From Rana temporaria (lineage: Eukaryota > Chordata > Amphibia > Anura > Ranidae): a stretch of 64,000 nt of DNA. The notes under the pieces were generated by a model. That model saw only the letters and a list, made by a program, of their open reading frames with translations, made no database searches and was not told the DNA's origin. The translations under genes and the position numbers were made by a program. The DNA lies in contig NC_053492.1 in assembly GCF_905171775.1 (NCBI RefSeq), positions 302,291,865 to 302,355,864 on the forward strand. Direction: 5' to 3'. Every line of letters starts with the position of its first letter. The first letter of the stretch is position 1. Positions 29,518-40,146 of the stretch are shown here, one piece after another.

Positions 29518-31482
29518 TAATAATATTGTAATGTGAATCCATCAGGTCCTGGGCACTTTCCCGGCTTCATTTGTTTTACAGCAGTTTGGAGTTCCTCAAC
29601 AGAGAGGGGACGTTCCATTTCCAACGCTTGTCCCTCCAGAATTTGTTTTGGACAGTATTGAGATAGAAAATCCCGAATTGCCTCAGCTATCCTAGCAGTT
29701 TGGACAGGATTTTGGCTCGGTGGCTGCAAATTGTATAGTTTTTATATTATTCAAAACATTTTGCTATGTCCTCGTTTCTGGACAGGGTTACGCCGCGGTG
29801 GTCCCGAATCTGATGGATCATGTTGAAAGGCCTGGAAGCTCGTACCACTTTTGCCAGAAGTCTCCCGCACTTTTTACCCTGCTCGTAGAAGACTCTCTGG
29901 TGTAGTACATAGCGTCGTCTTGATCGTTTTTCTAATTCCTCCAGAAGCAGGGAGCGAGTGTGTGAGAGCTCCTGCAAGGAGCGCCGCGAGAGGGAGGCTT
30001 CTAGCTGCCTAATCCTATTTGTTTGTTTATAAGTTCACTATCGTCTCCTGGCTTTGCTTTTTAATTTTTGCCGCCTGTGCGATGAGTTCCCCCCGAATCA
30101 CACACTTGTGGGCTTCCCACAGAGTGAGTGGAGATATGTCCGGAGAGGTATTATCCACAAAATAATTTCAGAGTACAGATTCTAGATGTGCAACGAATTC
30201 CGTATCTTTAAGCAGGGATGAGTTCAGTCGCCAGGTTTTGGTTGTGGAGATCGACTCCGAAAAAGCCAGGGTGACCGAGATGGGGTGGTGGTCAGACAGG
30301 AACATCGGTTCTATTGTAGCTTGAGTAAGATAGGTTAGGTCAGGTTAAGAGAGAAAAAAACAATCAATGCGTGAGTACTTTTGAAACGGGCTGAATAGAA
30401 AGTGTAGTCTTTGGTCGAGGGAAACAGAGTGCGCCAGGTATCATGTAGTGTAAGAGACTGAAGTTGTAACTTGATTTGATGCAGAGCTCAGTAGGGCAAT
30501 GCAGTGGTACCCGAAGAGGTGTCCACCTCTGGATTCAATGGGGCATTGAAATCTCCTCCTAGAAGGACCATGCCCTCCTTAAATAAAAGCAGGAGATCGG
30601 AGATCTTCCCAAAAAAGGCGACCTGGTGCTTGTTTGGGGCATAGATATTCGGTAAAGTAAGGGGCCTGGAGGCATATAAACCCTTGATAAATAAGAACCT
30701 ACCCTCTGGGTCTACCAAAGAGTCCGACAACTGGAAGGGAGCATGTTTGGAGATTAATACTGAACCACCCTTGGTTTTCACAGAAGGGTTCGTGGAGTGT
30801 ATCACTGTGATCAGTAAGCTTGGGAATTCTGCTTTGATAATGCAGACAAGACCTGCGATCGTTTTTCGGGCACATTTAGGCCTTTCACATTGAGAGACAC
30901 ACACTTCAGCAAGAGGGGATTACGGGACTCTGACTTCTTCTGCATGATTAGATCAAAACCAGGATACAAGCCGTAGAGCTAGCTATTCCAAACCCAGGAT
31001 TAGGTATGCTGGCCAATAGCTACAAACCCAGTTTAGGTGGAGTACACGCCGGACCAAATAATGGAGGGGAAATATATGAATAAAAAAAAGGGGGGAGAGG
31101 AAATTTGGGAAGGGACGGAGGAGGGAGGACAAAGGAGCTAAACAGAGAGAGAAAGAGAAAGAAAAATGATAGATATTACAAGATGTAGAAAAGAGAAAAT
31201 ACCAGAGGCGGAAATAGATAGTCTAATCCACCTAAGAAATAGAAAGCTGGATTGTCAGCAGACTAACTAAAGTAATGCTGCTGGGGGACATTGGATATGT
31301 CTGAGGTCACATGCTACCGCAATATAGAGGAACCAGCTAATAGTGACATAGTGGGGAACCCAAAAAGGCATAGGTTACATCAGTAGATAAGTACAAGTAA
31401 AAGTAAAAAGTAGAAGGACACCTTACAGCCATGAGTCGATGGGAAGCAGTTAATCAGCAAAAGCGGGGATGGGGATGGCCAT

Positions 31483-32042
31483 TGAGAACGTCTGTTGATG
31501 ACGAAACACGTCTGGGACGGAGTACACTGACATCATCGTGCTCAACGCAAGGAGGAAGGGCTCCTATAGTGCCAGCCATCATCTGTTTTTATTGGCTTGA
31601 AAACGCTTCATGTTTGTAAGTACGTTTCTTCTTTGCTTTTATAAAAAAAAATACGGAATCACACTATGGTCCGTTTTTTTCTATACCCATCTACGGAGGA
31701 CCTTTTATCTATGAGCAAGTGAGCTTACCTTTGGATATTTGCCCATTGGATTCCCTGCTAATCCCTTGTCTCAGTCCGTGGATGGAGTTTATATCTATAT
31801 GCTTATGAATCTGGTTGTTCCGGTAAGCGGCTTTCCATAAGGTGGTGGTTTCCTCACAGAAGTCATATTCACGGTGGTGCTGTTTTTTCTGTTTGTGGGT
31901 TCTGATGTGATCCACTCTACACATTTGGGACTTTACTTTTTATACCCCTATTATTCATTACTATTGGGGTTTAAAGACTTTACTCTTTGCAAATTTAATT
32001 ACTGGCACTTGGTTGCTAGTTCTTCTCATTGGCGCAGAAGCA
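31483..32042 (+). other. PLE tail (pLTR) with minimal hammerhead-like core
   Basis: This non-coding block has PLE-tail character. TTGATGA at 31495 is followed after one base by GAAAC and ACGTC, with CGTCT and GGACG able to pair around it. It abuts the hairpin at 32043. I infer the 3' end of an earlier PLE, or an upstream terminal repeat of the PLE that follows. Confidence 0.45.
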
Positions 32043-32222
32043 GTGCTGCACTGTGCATAAATAGGTGATAAAGTGCAAATGTTCTCACGTGACAGGTACA
32101 CTTGAAAGGCAATAAATGAATGGTCAAAATAGCAACAATAAAATTAATTTATTGCCTTTCAAGTGTACCTGTCACGTGAGCACATTTGCACTTTATCACC
32201 TATTTATGCACAGCGCAGCACT
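32043..32222. repeat. 75-bp inverted repeat (hairpin) at the start of a PLE
   Basis: The arms 32043-32117 and 32147-32222 are complementary with few mismatches (GTGCATAAATAGGTGATAAA against TTTATCACCTATTTATGCAC), with a loop of about 29 bases. The right arm runs into PLE F sequence. The left arm is an inverted duplicate of that 5' region. The same sequence recurs once, unpaired, at 51951-52030. Confidence 0.92.
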
Positions 32223-32394
32223 ACTTTTACATTTATATTTACGTGGGTCTTGATACCACCTTCAGTGCTTGCTGCAGTACCCCACCTTTTAGACTTGGCC
32301 AGCGCAGGAGTATCTTTTTATTACTTTAATTACTTTCTTTTGCCACTCTTCCATAAAGGCCAGATTTGTGGAGTGCATGACTAATAGTTGTCCT

Positions 32395-35200
32395 GTGGAC
32401 AGATTCTTTACATTTCCCCTTTTTTTTGGCGAAAATAGTATGTATAAAGATATTTTATCTAATACCACTTGGTATCATCCTATCTTCCAAACAGTGATTG
32501 AAAATGTTTGTAAAGAATATCGTTCCATCATTCTCAAAGCATATCAGAAAGGTACAATTGATCAGAATACATGGAATTTCCTAAACGTTAAAGACCCGAA
32601 AGTCCAGTCCTTTTATGCACTTCCTAAGGTTCATAAATCTCTTACTAAACCTCCTGGCTGCCCAATAATATCTGGCTGTGCCAGCCTAACTGAGAACGCT
32701 AGATCTCTAATTGACAGTTACCTACATCCTCATGTCATCTCATTATCCTCTTACGTTAAAGACACTATAGACCTATTGAAAACTATTGAAGAATAGACTC
32801 TTCCTGAAAACACTTGGCATGTAGCCCTGGACAATGCCATCCCTCACACAAAAGTGATTAGTGTTGTAAAAAGCCATTTATGTGAAAGAGGACCCAACTC
32901 CAATACTTACAACTGTTTCATCATTGACTTGCTCAGGTTCATCCTTACCCACATGTTTATGTTTGGCTTTTCCCACTACCTACAGGTGCAGGGGGTTGCG
33001 ATGGGGACAAAATGTGGCCCATCGTATGCTAACCTGTACCTGGGGGGTGGGAAAAATACCTTTTTGCTTGTGAAGACCTTTATCAAAATTTTTGGATAAT
33101 ATCATATCTTGGTATAGGTACATTGATGATGTGCTTCTTTTTTGGTTGGGCAGCAGGGATGAACTTGAGCAATTCATGAAGGCCATCTCATCAAATGAAT
33201 TTAATCTAAAATTAACCATGATTTGCAGTCAAACTGAGATAAGTTTCCTTGATTTACTGATACACTTGGACTGTAATGGCACAATCAGCTCCTCTCTTTA
33301 CAGAAAGCCCTCAGCAGGGAACATGATTTTACATGCATCCAGTTCCCATCCTGCACCTCTTTTGAAAAGCATACCCTACAGCCAATATTTGCGCATTAAA
33401 CAAAATTGTAGTCGCAATATTGACATTCAGAAGGCTGCTGATGATCTGTACTGCAGATTGAAAAGCAGGGGATATAGTCACTCATGTCTAAAAGGGGCTT
33501 ACAATAGAGTACTTAAGAAGGATCGAAATTCCCTTATTTTTTCCCATAAAGAAACTAAGAAATCAGACAGTATGAGAATAATTACACAATACTCAGCGGA
33601 ACATCATCAAATTAGATAAATTGTGGATACATTTTGGCCTTTGTTGTCAGCAGATCCTATTATCAACAAATATGTTGGGGAACGCCCCAAAATCACTTAT
33701 AGATGGGCTCCCTCTCTCAAGGACCGTCTTGTCCGCAGTCATTTTAAAGTTTCTGACCCCGTTAAGTGTTTTTTTTAAATCAAATAATTTTTTTTTTATT
33801 ATTATTATTATTAAACATACATACAAATATGTAAAAATAATCCATAATGTATCAAAAATAGGAAAACACACAAAACAAATAAACCTTGCACCTCTCGGAC
33901 TAAAGTAACTTAGCATATAATAAACAAAACTTTATAGAGGCATAGATACATTTTACACATGAAGTTAATCACCACAAATATCAATCATTAAACTATGGCA
34001 GCTTCCTCTATACAGCATCAAGTTATGTTTCTATCACACACTGATTTATTTTCTTCTACTCCTCACTTCTCTACTTCTACTATTTGCTCCCATCTATCTC
34101 ATCTACCTCACTCCTCTCCACTAGGTAAACCATCATATAATTGATTACTACGATCTATCCAACATGACCATATTTTACCAAACCTTTGGGTTGTACCTCT
34201 ATGCTTATATGTTAATTTTTCCCTTTAAGTGTATAATTAAGTTTCTCAACCCATTGTTAATGGGTTGGAGGATCAGCAGATCACTATTTTTGTAAAATAA
34301 CTTTGCATGCTAGATATAGGGATCTTATCCACATAATATGCATCTCTACTGGTAACATTCCATCAGGGATTATTCCCAGTAGTGCAAGTTTAGGTGTTCC
34401 TATTATCTCAGTGGAGCATAACTGATAACGATCTTTTAATATATCAACAGGAAGTAAAACGTCCCCTTCATATAACTCATACAGGAATATTATACCCGCT
34501 TTTTTTCCAATCCAAAAATTACAAAAGTCTATTCAGTTCATAGAGGTAGTAGTTGTCCCATATAGGCATATGTTTCGTATAGCCCTTATGTTGAGTAATA
34601 GTTCAGACTGCTCCCCATAAAAAAAAAAGTAGGGAATTTTCTTTTATTATAAAAGTGGTGAGCTACTATCAGTTGAACTAAAGGGTGATATTATTATCTT
34701 CTGTGTAGGATCCTGCATGTCCACTACCTCACAGCCATGCCAGTGTTGTAATTGTGATGCAATAAAATATAATCTTGGGTTGTTGTTAAGTGTTTAAATC
34801 CAGGGACGTTTCCTTGCGGTCACTGTGACGTTTGTCCTTTTCCTTTTTTTGTCCTTTTCTAATGAATAGCACCATCTTCCGATGGTTGGACATACCACTC
34901 GAAACACAGAATTACTTATCAAACTCCTGGTATTGTTTATCTAGCAACCTGCCAGTGTGGTGGCTTTTATATTGGAAAGACCAAACGTCCATTTTTTAAA
35001 TGTAATTGTGACCATATCAAACCAATTCTTAAAGGTAAAATGGAATTTAATCATGATATGATCAAATTAATGGCTTTGGAGCATATTCCACCTCATAGAA
35101 GAGGAGGTAGCACTGATAAAACCTTGCTACAACTTAAGGCACACTGGATTTACAATCTGAAGGCGACTCTGTTTCCAGATTTTAATGAAACATTAAAGCG
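32395..35200 (+). pseudogene. Penelope-like polyprotein (PLE F), broken
   Basis: Motifs in order: FYALPKVHKSLTKPPGCPI at about 32620; LDSYL-type segment; RT motif B GVAMGTKCGPSYANLYLG at about 32995; catalytic YRYIDDVLLFW at about 33113; FLDLLIHLD; KPSAGNMILH; LRIKQNCSRN; PKITYRWAPSLKD near 33700. A LINE insertion (33772-34794) follows. Then come the cysteine cluster CGHCDVCPF and GIY-YIG (GIVYLATCQCGGFYIGKTKR) near 34930, and the C-terminal HWIYNLKATLFPDFNE, ending at the TTAA element. A stop at 32794, changed motif A (ALDNAIPHTK) and frameshifts near 33050 and 33770 inactivate it. It is a different PLE family from that at 20305. Confidence 0.9.
33761..34805 (-). mobile_element. LINE E: 3' fragment of an L1/Tx1-like element
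   Basis: A minus-strand LINE end with T-rich (poly-A) left border at 33772. It is bracketed by GTTAAGTGTTT at 33761-33771 and 34795-34805, an 11-bp target duplication. The minus strand reads the ORF2 C-terminus in pieces (LALLGIIPDGMLP, then ACKVILQK, WVEKLNYTL, and WSCWIDRSNQLYDGLPS) between about 34430 and 34100, with stops. The 3' untranslated region follows. It is inserted in PLE F and is therefore younger. Confidence 0.87.
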
Positions 35201-35642
35201 GTTGTAAACCGCATAAACTTTTTTTTTTTTCCCCCAAACCTGTAATGCAAAAGGCATAATAGGCTAGTATGCACCGCATACTAGCCTATTATGAAATACT
35301 TACCTCGGAACGAGGTGTGTACCACTTACCTGGTCCACGCCGAGCAGGATGTCATCTTGCTCCGGCGTGTCTTCCGGGTATCGCCGCTCCAGCGCTGTGA
35401 TTGGCTGGAGCGGCGATGACGTCACTCCCGCGCGTGCGCGCGGGAGATTTAAAATCGGCAGGGTCCGGCGATGCCGGTCCTTCAGCCGTGGAGTCCCCCC
35501 TGCGCATGCGCCGCCCGCATTGCGGGGGTAATATCTCCTAAACCGTGCAGGTTTAGGAGATATTCTCCTTACCTACAGGTAAGCCTTGTTGTAGGCTTAC
35601 CTGTAGGTAAAAGTCCAAATAGTGGGTTTACAACCACTTTAA
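35194..35642. mobile_element. TTAA-flanked element (TTAAAGYGGTTGTAAA family)
   Basis: Ends TTAAAGCGGTTGTAAACC and GGGTTTACAACCACTTTAA are near-perfect inverted repeats with TTAA on both sides. Internal short palindromes include GGAGCGGCGATGACGTCA and CTCCTAAACCGTGCAGGTTTAGGAG-type hairpins. No coding capacity. It is inserted at the very end of the PLE F coding frame. Confidence 0.88.
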
Positions 35643-36124
35643 GTTTCAAACCTTTTTTATAATGCTAGTATTCCTTGGTCCTGGTCAGTGGTGGCCCGCC
35701 CATAGGGGGCGCCCGGGCGCCGCCCCTCCCTTCTGTAGGCACAAAAAATATATATATATATTTTTTTTTCAGTGGCCCCTTTAAGAAACGTATAAAAAAA
35801 AATTCCTTTACTTAAAATTAGATTGAGCGCCGCAACCAATGCCCTATGAAGCGCCACGTCAATGCAATCTTTAGATTGCATACATGGCGCTTTATTTGCG
35901 GGCTTTTATCCCGCCTATTGAGCACATTTGAAAGCGCTGAGAAGCTTCCCGTGCCAGTGCTATTATGGGCGCCGGGAGCATTACTGTTACTTCCGGCCAT
36001 TCGTCTTACAGACAAAGAACGGAAGTGACGTCACATGGCAGCTCACAACTTTACACAGCCCGAGCGGAGCGGCTAGTTAGGCCGATGGATGCCCTCACGT
36101 GTGAAATTCAATATGGATTGGCTT

Positions 36125-36178
36125 GATCGCCCCCAAAGTCATCAGCCCGTGCAGTGCTGATGACTTTGGGGGCGATCA
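36125..36178. repeat. 21-bp-stem hairpin
   Basis: GATCGCCCCCAAAGTCATCA is followed after about 12 bases by its exact complement. It directly precedes the larger palindrome. Confidence 0.9.
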
Positions 36179-36179
36179 A

Positions 36180-36640
36180 GCCAATCCTGCACTGCTTGAT
36201 CCCCATCCATCCACCTCGGACCCTGTTATTGTAGTTAAACTGCTGGGACTTGTAGTTCTCCATATTCTCCTGGGGCTCATGGAGAAGATGGAGATTAGAG
36301 AACTACAAGTCCCAGCATGTTTTACATACAATAAGGCTCTGAGGTGGATGGGTGTGGTGGATTGCATGCACCTATCAATCCCCAGGGGGCGGGGGGCAGG
36401 ATCAGATAACACTGTTATCCGATCCTGCCCCCCCGGGGATTGATAGGTGCATGCAATCCACACCCATCCACCTCAGAGCCTTATTGTATGTATAATCTGC
36501 TGGGACTTGTAGTTCTCTAATCTCCATCTTCTCCATGAGCCCCAGGAGAAGATGGAGAACTACAAGTCCCAGCAGTTTAACTACAATAACAGGCTCTGAG
36601 GTGGATGGATGGGGATCAGGCAGTGCACGGGCTGATGACT
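36180..36640. repeat. Large palindrome, arms about 230 bp
   Basis: The sequence from 36180 to 36410 is mirrored as reverse complement from 36414 to 36640, centred on GATAACACTGTTATC. Within each arm, the motif CTGGGACTTGTAGTTCTC recurs in both orientations, so smaller hairpins are nested. Frames on both strands are open for about 100 codons only because of this symmetry. Confidence 0.92.
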
Positions 36641-36827
36641 TTTACTGTGATGTATATGGAGGGAGTGTGATGCAAATCAGGACTAATGTAAAGGAAGGTG
36701 CTATAATGTATTTTAAAGGGGGGCTGCAAAGTAAAGGGGTGGCTGTGATGTAAAAGGGGGTGCTGTGATGTAAAGAAATCTGTTATTTAGAATGAGGGCT
36801 GTAATGTAAACAGGGGGACTGCAATAT

Positions 36828-37290
36828 TGTCATGGTCTTACCTCTCTGCAGACTTCTTTCATCTGACATGTGCTGGCGGCCATATTGGTTCCTGGGCTTC
36901 TTATAACTTACCACACCCTGCGGCTCCTCCTTCCCACTGGGAGGAGCGGGATGCCTTGCACATATATAGGAGGTCTGTTGCTTCATTTCCCTGCTTGGTC
37001 CTCTTGTATTCACATGCTCCTGAGATTGTGCTGCTGCTTTTGGTTACCGACCCGGCTTCCACGGACTATCCTTCTGGCTCCCGATCCCTGGCTTCGTTCG
37101 GACTACCCTTCTGGCTCCTGATCCCTGGCTTTGTTCGGACTATCCTTCTGGCTCCTGATCCCTGGCTCCGGTGGAAGACTCTGCACTGTTTGATCATCCG
37201 TTTGGACTTTAACCTTGCTGTTTGGTTTTTAATAAAGCCTTCCTATTTCATTTATCTGTTGTTGTATGTCTGATTCATGCTTCCGTGACA
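36828..37290 (+). mobile_element. Solo LTR with 5-bp target duplication
   Basis: It starts TGTCATGGTC and ends CTTCCGTGACA, with AATAT duplicated at 36823-36827 and 37291-37295. A CATATATAGG TATA-like box lies near 36960 and an AATAAA polyadenylation signal near 37232. Three tandem units of about 36 bases (CTATCCTTCTGGCTCC...) lie at 37066-37165. No internal retroviral sequence remains, so this is the product of LTR-LTR recombination. Family unidentified; a Gypsy-type LTR is plausible. Confidence 0.85.
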
Positions 37291-37377
37291 AATATAAAGG
37301 GGGGCTGCCATGTAAAAGGGGGCAGTGTTGTATATTATGGTTGTATTGTAAAGGTGTACCATAATGTAAAGAGGAGC

Positions 37378-37812
37378 CCTTGCGACTTGGGACTGGAAAG
37401 TTGAAGGATAAGTCTGACCCGATGAGAACCGTTCATATCTGTGCAACTTCAAGTCACAGCGACTTAAAAGTAGTCCCTGCATTACTTTTGTCCCACTTTG
37501 ATGTGACTTGAGGTCCATAGACCTCCAGAATACACAGGCATTGCTTCAAGTCGCTGAAAAATCGCAGCAAAAAATTGTGGCAGAATCTTGCGACTTTCAG
37601 GCTAACACAGTCTGAAAGTTTGATACGACTTAAAGCAATGCCTGTGTATTCTGGAGGTCTATGGACCTCAAGTTGCATCAAAGTGGGACCAAAGTAATGC
37701 AGGGACTACTTTGAAGTCGCTGTGACTTGAAGTCGCACAGATATGAACAGTTCTCATTGGAAATCATGGGGTACGACTTGTCATGCAACGTTGAAGTCCC
37801 AAGTCGCAGGAC
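37378..37812. repeat. Fold-back segment, arms about 165 bp
   Basis: The left arm starts GCGACTTGGGAC near 37381 and the right arm ends GTCCCAAGTCGC near 37807. Long matching blocks include CCTCCAGAATACACAGGCAT against ATGCCTGTGTATTCTGGAGG. Arms are diverged but clearly complementary. It could be a MITE in its own right. Confidence 0.87.
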
Positions 37813-37814
37813 AA

Positions 37815-38255
37815 GTAATACAGTATGTCTGCAGTCTCTGATAATGTTGTGCAGTATGACCGCAGTCTCTGGTAATCTTGTGCAGTATGTCCGCCGTCTC
37901 TGGTAATCTTGTGCAGTATGACCGCAGTCTCTGGTAATCTCGTGCAGTATGTCAGCCGTCTCTGGTAATCTTGTGCAGTATGACCGCAGTCTCTGATAAT
38001 CTCGTGCAGTATGTCCCCAGTATCTGGTAATCTTGTGCAGTATGTCCGCAGTCTCTGGTAATCTTGTGCAGTATGTCCGCAGTCTCTAGTAATCTCGTGC
38101 AGTATGTCCGCCGTCTCTGGTAATCTTGTGCAGTATGACCGCAGTCTCTGATAATCTTGTGCAGTATGTCCGCAGTCTCTGGTAATCTTGTGCAGTATGT
38201 CCGCAGTCTCTGGTAATCTCGTGCAGTATGTCCGCAGTCTCTGATAATCTCATGC
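37815..38255. repeat. 31-bp minisatellite, about 13 units
   Basis: Units of GCAGTATGTCCGCAGTCTCT plus GGTAATCTTGT are repeated with alternating GTCC/GACC and TTGT/TCGT variants. The variants appear partly in alternating order, suggesting a higher-order dimer. Confidence 0.93.
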
Positions 38256-39649
38256 CCATTTAGAGTCCTTCATAACTAACAGTGTAATTTTTTAGTTTGT
38301 TTGCGCCAATCTGTAAGACTGCGCTGTATACCATGATTTGTGATGCTGGGGCTATATTCTCTGTGCTGTGATGCTGAGCTGTATACTCCTGACACTATGA
38401 GTGGAATACAGGGAACAGAGTGGGTGTATTCTATAGGGAGTGTGGCTTATGAGAAGTGGGAGGGGCCAAATGTGAAGGGGCGGGGTCTTGCGCCCCCCCA
38501 TCCTAAAACGTTACCAGCCGCCACTGGTCCTGGTCCCTACCTATCTCCTCCCCTCCCACCTGTCTGCCCTGGTTTTCCTTGACCCTTCCCCCCTCCTCCT
38601 CCCCCCCTTTTCCCTTTCCTACCCCCCTCCTTTTTTTGCCCTCACCTTGTCCCTTTGTATACATTTTCTGATACTTCTTATTTATTATTTCAATATCCAT
38701 TTGCTATATGAATTTTCTCTTTATTAATTAATATACTGTTGTTTCCAAATTTTTTATAAGTGTGTATCATATTTACATATACATGTTTTCTGTTAGTTTA
38801 ACTATTTCTTTAATGAATGTTTCTTTGCTAGTATTTCCCTGTTGCTTTTTCCCCCACATTTGCGGACTCAGTTTGTTTGGTTAGCTGTCTCCGCATAGAT
38901 GTTGTTCTTGGTCTTGCCACCTTAGAGCCCTTAGGGTTGGAGATGCCATGCTGTGGGGTTTGATCTGGTCATTGGGCATACATTTGCGGCCATACGGACG
39001 CCCAGGGCACCTTTGGGAATTTATCCCAATCGATGCTCATTCCGTGCTTTTGCCTTTCCTAGATATTCCCTTTTTTTCCCCTCATATTTCTTCATTCTCG
39101 GGGTGTCCATCTTCGACCTAATCTAGTTTTATTTAGAATTTCCCATTACTCCGACGGTTCTTTTCCATTCTCGGAGGCTAATAGGGTTAACATTTTAGCT
39201 CAGGAGCCATCACGGCTGCCTCCCCTCCATCCACTATGTTTAAGCCACTCACCTCCTGGCTATTTGCCGCCTGGCCCTTTGGTCATTGGAATCCGTGGCT
39301 GTGTCACGTCGATCTCGGTGCCTGTGCAATGGCACCCTCATGTCCGCATTTAGCCGGTGACATCAGACACTGGCTGAATGGTGAGCGCTCTTAAGCCGGC
39401 TGCTTGGGCTTCAGATCTGCTTGAGCTTGGGGGCAACCTGACGCACTGTATGTTTCTCTCTAAAGGTATGGATCTTGACCTCTTTGTCTGTTATTACTTG
39501 CTGATGCCTGCCCTATGTCCTCACTCTGTCCTCAAACTTTCCTAACCTCTCTTGGACAAATGTGGCATCTTTACATACAGACGACACCCTTTTCTGTTCA
39601 AATTCGAACCTTGATTTTAAGTTAATACCTATGACTGAGATCCTTATAA

Positions 39650-39652
<3 letters not shown>

Positions 39653-39704
<52 letters not shown>
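39653..39704. repeat. (AT)n microsatellite
   Basis: About 50 bases of alternating TA in the PLE tail. Confidence 0.95.
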
Positions 39705-39707
<3 letters not shown>

Positions 39708-40091
39708 ATGCAACCTCTTTTGGTTGCTATTTTCTGCTATTTTTTGTTAATGTTAAAGAATCTTTTTTTGGTGGTACCCTTAGGTTCCACTCTTATTTAT
39801 TCTTTCTCTTTTTGATGGCCAGGTCATTTGAGTGCTCATTGTGGTCGCATAGTTGCCCAAGATTGTGTTGGCTCCTGCCGCCGTGGTGGCCTCCCCCATT
39901 TCCCAAACCACTATAGTGTTTCCATCTAGTTAGGGGAAGTAGGGCCCTTTGTGGTAAGTCCTCTTTCTCATTGGTGGATCTGTCAACAGTGAAATCCCGA
40001 TAATAACTATATATGTCTTATATGTTTACTCATATATTTTATTTTTCTCCTTCTCTCTGTCTGTATAGTTGCTTTCCTTGTTTATAGTTGA

Positions 40092-40146
40092 CGCATACAT
40101 ACCCTAATGAAGCCCTAGGGGCGAAACATGTCGGGATAACGTATAA
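40092..40146 (+). ncRNA. Hammerhead-ribozyme-like motif in PLE F tail
   Basis: CTAATGA at 40104 stands for the CTGATGA core (one difference). GCCC and GGGC pair across TAG (stem II). GAAA at 40123 is intact. ACATGT forms the palindromic two-base stem III, and GTC at 40130-40132 is the expected cleavage triplet. Upstream ATACC can pair with downstream GGGAT except for one mismatch (stem I), and more distant ATAC/GTAT may add a loop contact. The layout matches minimal hammerheads reported in PLEs. The G-to-A core change may abolish cleavage. Confidence 0.6.

Larger units (their letters stand above)
25117..30904 (-). pseudogene. LINE C ORF2: endonuclease and reverse transcriptase, broken
   Basis: Pieces in order on the minus strand: apurinic-type endonuclease (30904-30488, with GGSVLISKHA, then LLGGDFNAPLNPEVD); linker QGKKCGRLLAKVVRA at about 29890; RT start PGKCPGPDGFTLQYY near 29530; NYRPISLLNV near 28400; palm [14 protein letters not shown] and AAFADDVLLSL at about 27420-27255; thumb SWFGRSALLKMIILPRLLYL near 26960; C-terminal C-x2-C/HIWWDC motif near 25490. 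Four insertions and many frameshifts interrupt it. L1-type order and the C-terminal HIWW-C motif match LINEs A and B, but the sequence is clearly a different subfamily. Non-functional. Confidence 0.87.
20063..31400 (-). mobile_element. LINE C: 5'-truncated L1/Tx1-like element with nested insertions
   Basis: The minus-strand LINE has its poly(A) tail visible as a T run at 20063-20075. Its 3' untranslated region is split by the PLE at 20107-23697 and the MITE at 23727-24606. ORF2 follows from about 25130 to 30904. A non-coding 5' part runs to about 31400, where a PLE tail begins. ORF1 is absent. After subtracting nested elements about 4.8 kb of LINE remains, in line with ORF2 plus the 3' region of LINE A. 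The poly(T) abuts the Tc1 remnant, so the LINE probably inserted there. Confidence 0.75.
35686..38526. mobile_element. 2.8-kb non-autonomous hAT element with 8-bp duplication
   Basis: Ends CAGTGGTGGC and GCCGCCACTG. GTCCTGGT is duplicated at 35678-35685 and 38527-38534. The interior has no transposase but collects a hairpin, a large palindrome, a solo LTR, a fold-back segment and a 31-bp minisatellite. It is inserted in the PLE F tail. Confidence 0.92.

Noticed and set aside
36123..36463. Frames of about 100 codons on both strands
   Set aside because: They mirror each other because of the large palindrome and show no protein features.
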